From Brassica napus (lineage: Eukaryota > Streptophyta > Magnoliopsida > Brassicales > Brassicaceae), in contig NC_063437.1 in assembly GCF_020379485.1 (NCBI RefSeq), forward strand, positions 20,175,726-20,239,725: a stretch of 64,000 bases of DNA, read 5' to 3'. Below the pieces are notes generated by a model. It was not told where the DNA came from, searched no databases, and saw only the letters and a program-made list of their open reading frames with translations. A program made the translations under genes and the position numbers. This document shows positions 60,782 to 64,000 of this stretch, piece after piece (within the stretch, counting starts at the first letter, position 1; each line of letters starts with the position of its first letter).

Positions 60782-61855
60782 TCGGTGTAAAAAAGAAGGA
60801 TATTCTGTTTTTGAGTGTAAATGAGCAAATGCATAACTCTGTGTACGTTTTGTGTGTGCTTCTAAGTCCAAAAAGGAAGGTGATTGTACTCAGAGATCAT
60901 ATGATATCTATCTATGGTGTCTTCTTTGATTCGATATAAATAGAAATATTTGTTCTGAAAACCTTTGCCTTTTAGTTGTCATACCGTAAGAGACACGCTA
61001 AAGAGAGAAACCAAAAAAACGTTAGGTAATGAATGAACTAAAGGGTACCACAGGAGGTTTCAGATGTTATTTCAATCACTCCTTGCATACAAGTTTGGTT
61101 CATTGTGAACTGGGTAAAGCTTTCAAAGAGTTAATATGAGTTAACAAAATTGAATGTTTTTTTTCACCTGATTAAACAAAATTGAATGTTTATATCACAA
61201 TAATTGATTTTTAAACTGATATTAAAGACTTCACTGCATACATATTGTCAAACAAAAAAATAATTTAATTTTACACATTACAAAGAGGCAAATCTCCCAC
61301 AAAATTTATAAACTACTCTTGAAAGCATATTTTAAATGTTTTAATGATTTTAACATTTATCATTATTATTTTTCTCTATTCTTTTATTCTCATGTTCTAT
61401 TTTCTGGCTAGATAATACAGCCAAGAAAATGTTTTATTGGCCATGGTATGAAAGGAACACTGACCGAAAACACTAGATCGGATTGATTGGGCTCTACATT
61501 GTAGAGATGACACTGACACTCCCATAAATATTGGCTTTTCTACTTTTTTATTTGTTTCTCTCTTTTTCTTCCTTCATAATTATTTATATCTATGTGTGTG
61601 TTTTATATGATGTTTCCTCATGTAATGTCTCAATCTCGTTCGTGTTAATCTTTACACCATAATAGATTTGATGTTTCAAATTTTTAGTTAGTGATGATAA
61701 ACTGATTGCTTACATTCTAAGTTTCCCAATCAATTCACATGCTCATTATTAAAGTTCTTAAACCTAACTTTTACTAATGGATAGATACATAAAAATATGT
61801 TGGATGTTTTCCTTGCAATCTTCCCTAGTTAAATTATTTTTAAAGAAAAAGGTTG
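60782..61855. other. Intergenic after AUG1 remnant
   Basis: About 1.1 kb of AT-rich sequence with a micro-insertion at 61143-61190. No gene seen. Confidence 0.55.
61143..61190 (-). repeat. T-headed micro-insertion with target duplication
   Basis: A perfect 16-bp repeat, AACAAAATTGAATGTT, at 61143-61158 and 61175-61190. It flanks TTTTTTCACCTGATTA. On the minus strand the insert reads TAATCAGGTGAAAAAA, so the A tail lies on that strand. Confidence 0.72.
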
Positions 61856-61869
61856 AGCGATATTCGTTC

Positions 61870-63318
61870 TTTTTTTTTTTGTCATCTGTTGGATTAATAT
61901 TCAAACTTATAACGTGAATTACACAAAGCCAGCAAAGGTAAAGATCCCTTCCGGAGCCAACAGCCAGCGTAGTAAACATTACTACCTAGAGACAAAGATG
62001 AAAACAATACGACAACTATCAAGACATAGGCTAGGAAGGAACAAGACCACTGAAAAATTAATGGAGCTAAAACAAGTATCAATATAGCAAAGCAACTCGA
62101 TAGGGAAGCCGTGATTAACGAAGAAAGCGTTGAAGGTCGGAATTATTAGGATGATAGAAGAGCTCCAAGACACGATCCAACAGAGGATCCCGAGCACACG
62201 CCACTCAAGAACAAGCTTCAACTTTTGGAAGCCACGAGAAGGCGGATCTCCATCCGAGCAGCCGACGAAGAACAGGTTGACAATCTAACTACTCAAAGAC
62301 CCAACGCAATTGAGCTAGAGCTCCACAGTTTCTTACCAAGAAATCCGGAGAAACCCGTTGGTTTAAAACCAAGAAACGGCATGACAACGCACTATCGAGG
62401 CTTCACAATGATCCAATCATTAGTAAACACAAGGGTCGAGCATCAAGACCTTACCGAAGACGAGCCCGGAGGACATATGACGCTACTGAAAGCAGAAGTC
62501 AAGAACTTAGAGCACAGCTGAAAGACCCAAACTGATAACACTAAGCACCACTGTCTCAAGACCACCAAACTCCATAAATTCAGAGAACTCTTACTCACAA
62601 ACATAGCATCAACACTGGCCATAACTTATAGAACCTTCAACAAAGACGACCTTAGAGGACAGAGAAGAGAGCCGATAGCGCAGAACCATCGCAAACCCAC
62701 CTAAACCACCTCACCAAATTCGATGAAAGAAGTAGCTACCCACATCAGAGCCGATTTATTCCTGCACCGCGCACCAGAAAACAGATTCGAAGATGAAGAA
62801 GCAACCCAAGCATAGCGAGAAAGAGCAACGCAAACTCGACCAGGTCTTCAAGGATGTCCAAGCCGTCAAAGCCTCAAGACCACAAATCAACCAACTAAGG
62901 ACCATATACTAACATAGAAACATAACAAAACACCTATGATTGGCTTCAGAACGGAGAGCCCGTAGCCTTGATTGACCACCGAACTTCAGCGGAACCTGAA
63001 CCCGACAGGCGAGCTCATGACCACCGCACTAAATCCGACAAACCCAGCCCATAGACTACTACATCCAAGCCACAACGAAGAAGATCCAAGACCAGAGTCA
63101 TCGAATCCCTCTGTTAACTCAGATCTGAAACCAAACTGAAAACGGTGATGCTTTACCGAAAACAAATACATAGAGACCTAAGGGAAGGAGAGACGGGGCC
63201 GCTCCCGGCGGCGGTGAGAAGCACCGACCGCCGGAGCAGAGAACAAAGAACGGCGGCTGGCTTTCTAGGGTTTGGTTCTGTTTTGTCGCGAGAGAAAGGG
63301 GTTTTTTTTACGTAATTT
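61870..63318 (-). mobile_element. ORF-less poly(A) retroposon C
   Basis: A 1.45-kb insertion flanked by a perfect 14-bp repeat, AGCGATATTCGTTC, at 61856-61869 and 63319-63332. T10 follows the left repeat, so the poly(A) tail is on the minus strand. The 5' part (right end, minus strand) has CCAAACCCTAG and GC-rich CGGCGGTCGG, echoing retroposons A and B. A 98-codon plus-strand ORF at 62225-62521 has no recognised domain and runs antisense to the element. Confidence 0.85.
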
Positions 63319-63332
63319 AGCGATATTCGTTC

Positions 63333-64000
63333 CAATAAACGTTTGTAGTTTCAATGGTTTTATCTGATATATACATATATACATACATGCATGAAGCATG
63401 ATAAAATCTTTTAAATATATTAGCCTCATAAACAATTAAACAAAGTGTTCTTTTTCTCTACCAATGGTAACTTATGTTTCTTTAATTTATAGTTTTCATA
63501 TATTAAAAATGAAAGGTATTGGACAACCGATAGCATTGGTTCAATGGGTTGAAGATCCCAAATTTACTAGAACAATTACAGTTTGTCTCCCACCATAACA
63601 TTGTAAACAAATCATTTCAAAAAGGCATTGTAAATAAAAATATATAATCTTCTATTCCTACTTTTGAAAATATGATTAAATAAGAACTGGAGGATAGCTT
63701 TACCAACAATTATTTTTCTAATGGTACAAATTACTTTCTTATATATATTTGTTTTATGATCAACAAGTCCCAAAAAATAAAGAAGTGATAAATACAAGGG
63801 ATATTCCATGTGGGCATACCATCTCATACGGGCACGGCAATGGATAGTCAGCCACACAACGAATAATAAATTACAGAAACTTTTTGAAGGGATGAAAAGA
63901 ACTAAAAGAATAACATATTTTTGTTGTCTATATACAATATAGTTATATTTATATACGCAATAAGTCATTGCTGATGCAAATACATACAAAAACTTCAATC
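63333..64000. other. Right-end intergenic sequence
   Basis: About 670 bp of AT-rich sequence. The 128-codon minus-strand ORF at 63612-63998 is Ile/Tyr/Lys-rich, as expected of chance ORFs in AT-rich DNA. No gene recognised. Confidence 0.5.

Noticed and set aside
62225..62521. 98-codon plus-strand ORF as a gene
   Set aside because: It lies inside retroposon C, antisense to its poly(A) tail, and shows no known domain.
1..64000. CRISPR array, operon or prophage
   Set aside because: The window is plant nuclear DNA; repeats seen are transposon ends, microsatellites and duplicated exons.

Overview
The window is plant nuclear DNA from the Brassicaceae, most likely Brassica or a close relative. It is AT-rich, has intron-rich genes with GT-AG borders, and carries typical plant transposons. 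From both strands I recognise a gene series that matches, in order, Arabidopsis chromosome 2 from about At2g41190 to At2g41350: amino acid transporter (AVT1A), PIP5K5 remnant, ferredoxin-glutamate synthase (GLU2), OSR2 and OSR1 organ-size proteins, bHLH100, a HAD hydrolase, the seed protein M17, the response regulator ARR8, a glutaredoxin-like protein, RPB5D, and an AUG1 remnant. The Arabidopsis locus numbers come from memory of that map, not from a search.

Layout. 1-3.4 kb: AVT1A (minus). 3.4-4.3 kb: an ORF-less poly(A) retroposon. 6.4-6.6 kb: decayed 3' end of a PIP5K gene. 7.8-17.4 kb: GLU2 in 32 exons, with a Stowaway-type MITE in intron 2. 19.5 and 25.2 kb: two tiny OSR genes (minus), separated by a hAT-type element and a tRNA-derived SINE. 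27.8-30.7 kb: a complete minus-strand Helitron carrying exons of an AAA-ATPase gene. 30.9-32.3 kb: a second ORF-less retroposon. 32.6-33.4 kb: bHLH100, with three G-boxes upstream. 34.1-35.8 kb: a second Helitron. 36.3-38.4 kb: HAD hydrolase. 39.1-39.7 kb: a second hAT-type element. 42.35 kb: a LINE 3' fragment. 43.1-43.8 kb: M17. 46.7-47.8 kb: ARR8. 48.5-50.8 kb: a long hairpin, a duplicated 5' region and a third hAT-type element. 50.8-53.6 kb: a plant-specific 1589-domain gene built from amplified 87-bp exons. 54.0-54.3 kb: an RNA gene with a snRNA-type (USE + TATA) promoter. 54.8 kb: a 48-residue microprotein. 56.2-57.3 kb: glutaredoxin-like gene. 58.3-59.7 kb: RPB5D. 60.0-60.8 kb: truncated AUG1. 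61.9-63.3 kb: a third ORF-less retroposon.

The genes do not form an operon; they are independent nuclear genes kept in ancestral order. Several have a role in nutrient or hormone physiology: vacuolar amino acid transport, glutamate synthesis, iron-deficiency regulation, cytokinin response and organ size.

The least ordinary signals are: (i) a recurring pattern of tiny A-tailed insertions of 11-21 bp flanked by 13-19 bp target duplications; (ii) three related hAT-type elements packed with one-directional CCGAA motifs; (iii) the exon-amplified 1589 gene with its hairpin-forming upstream duplication; (iv) the unassigned USE/TATA RNA gene; and (v) M17, which reads like a multi-peptide precursor.
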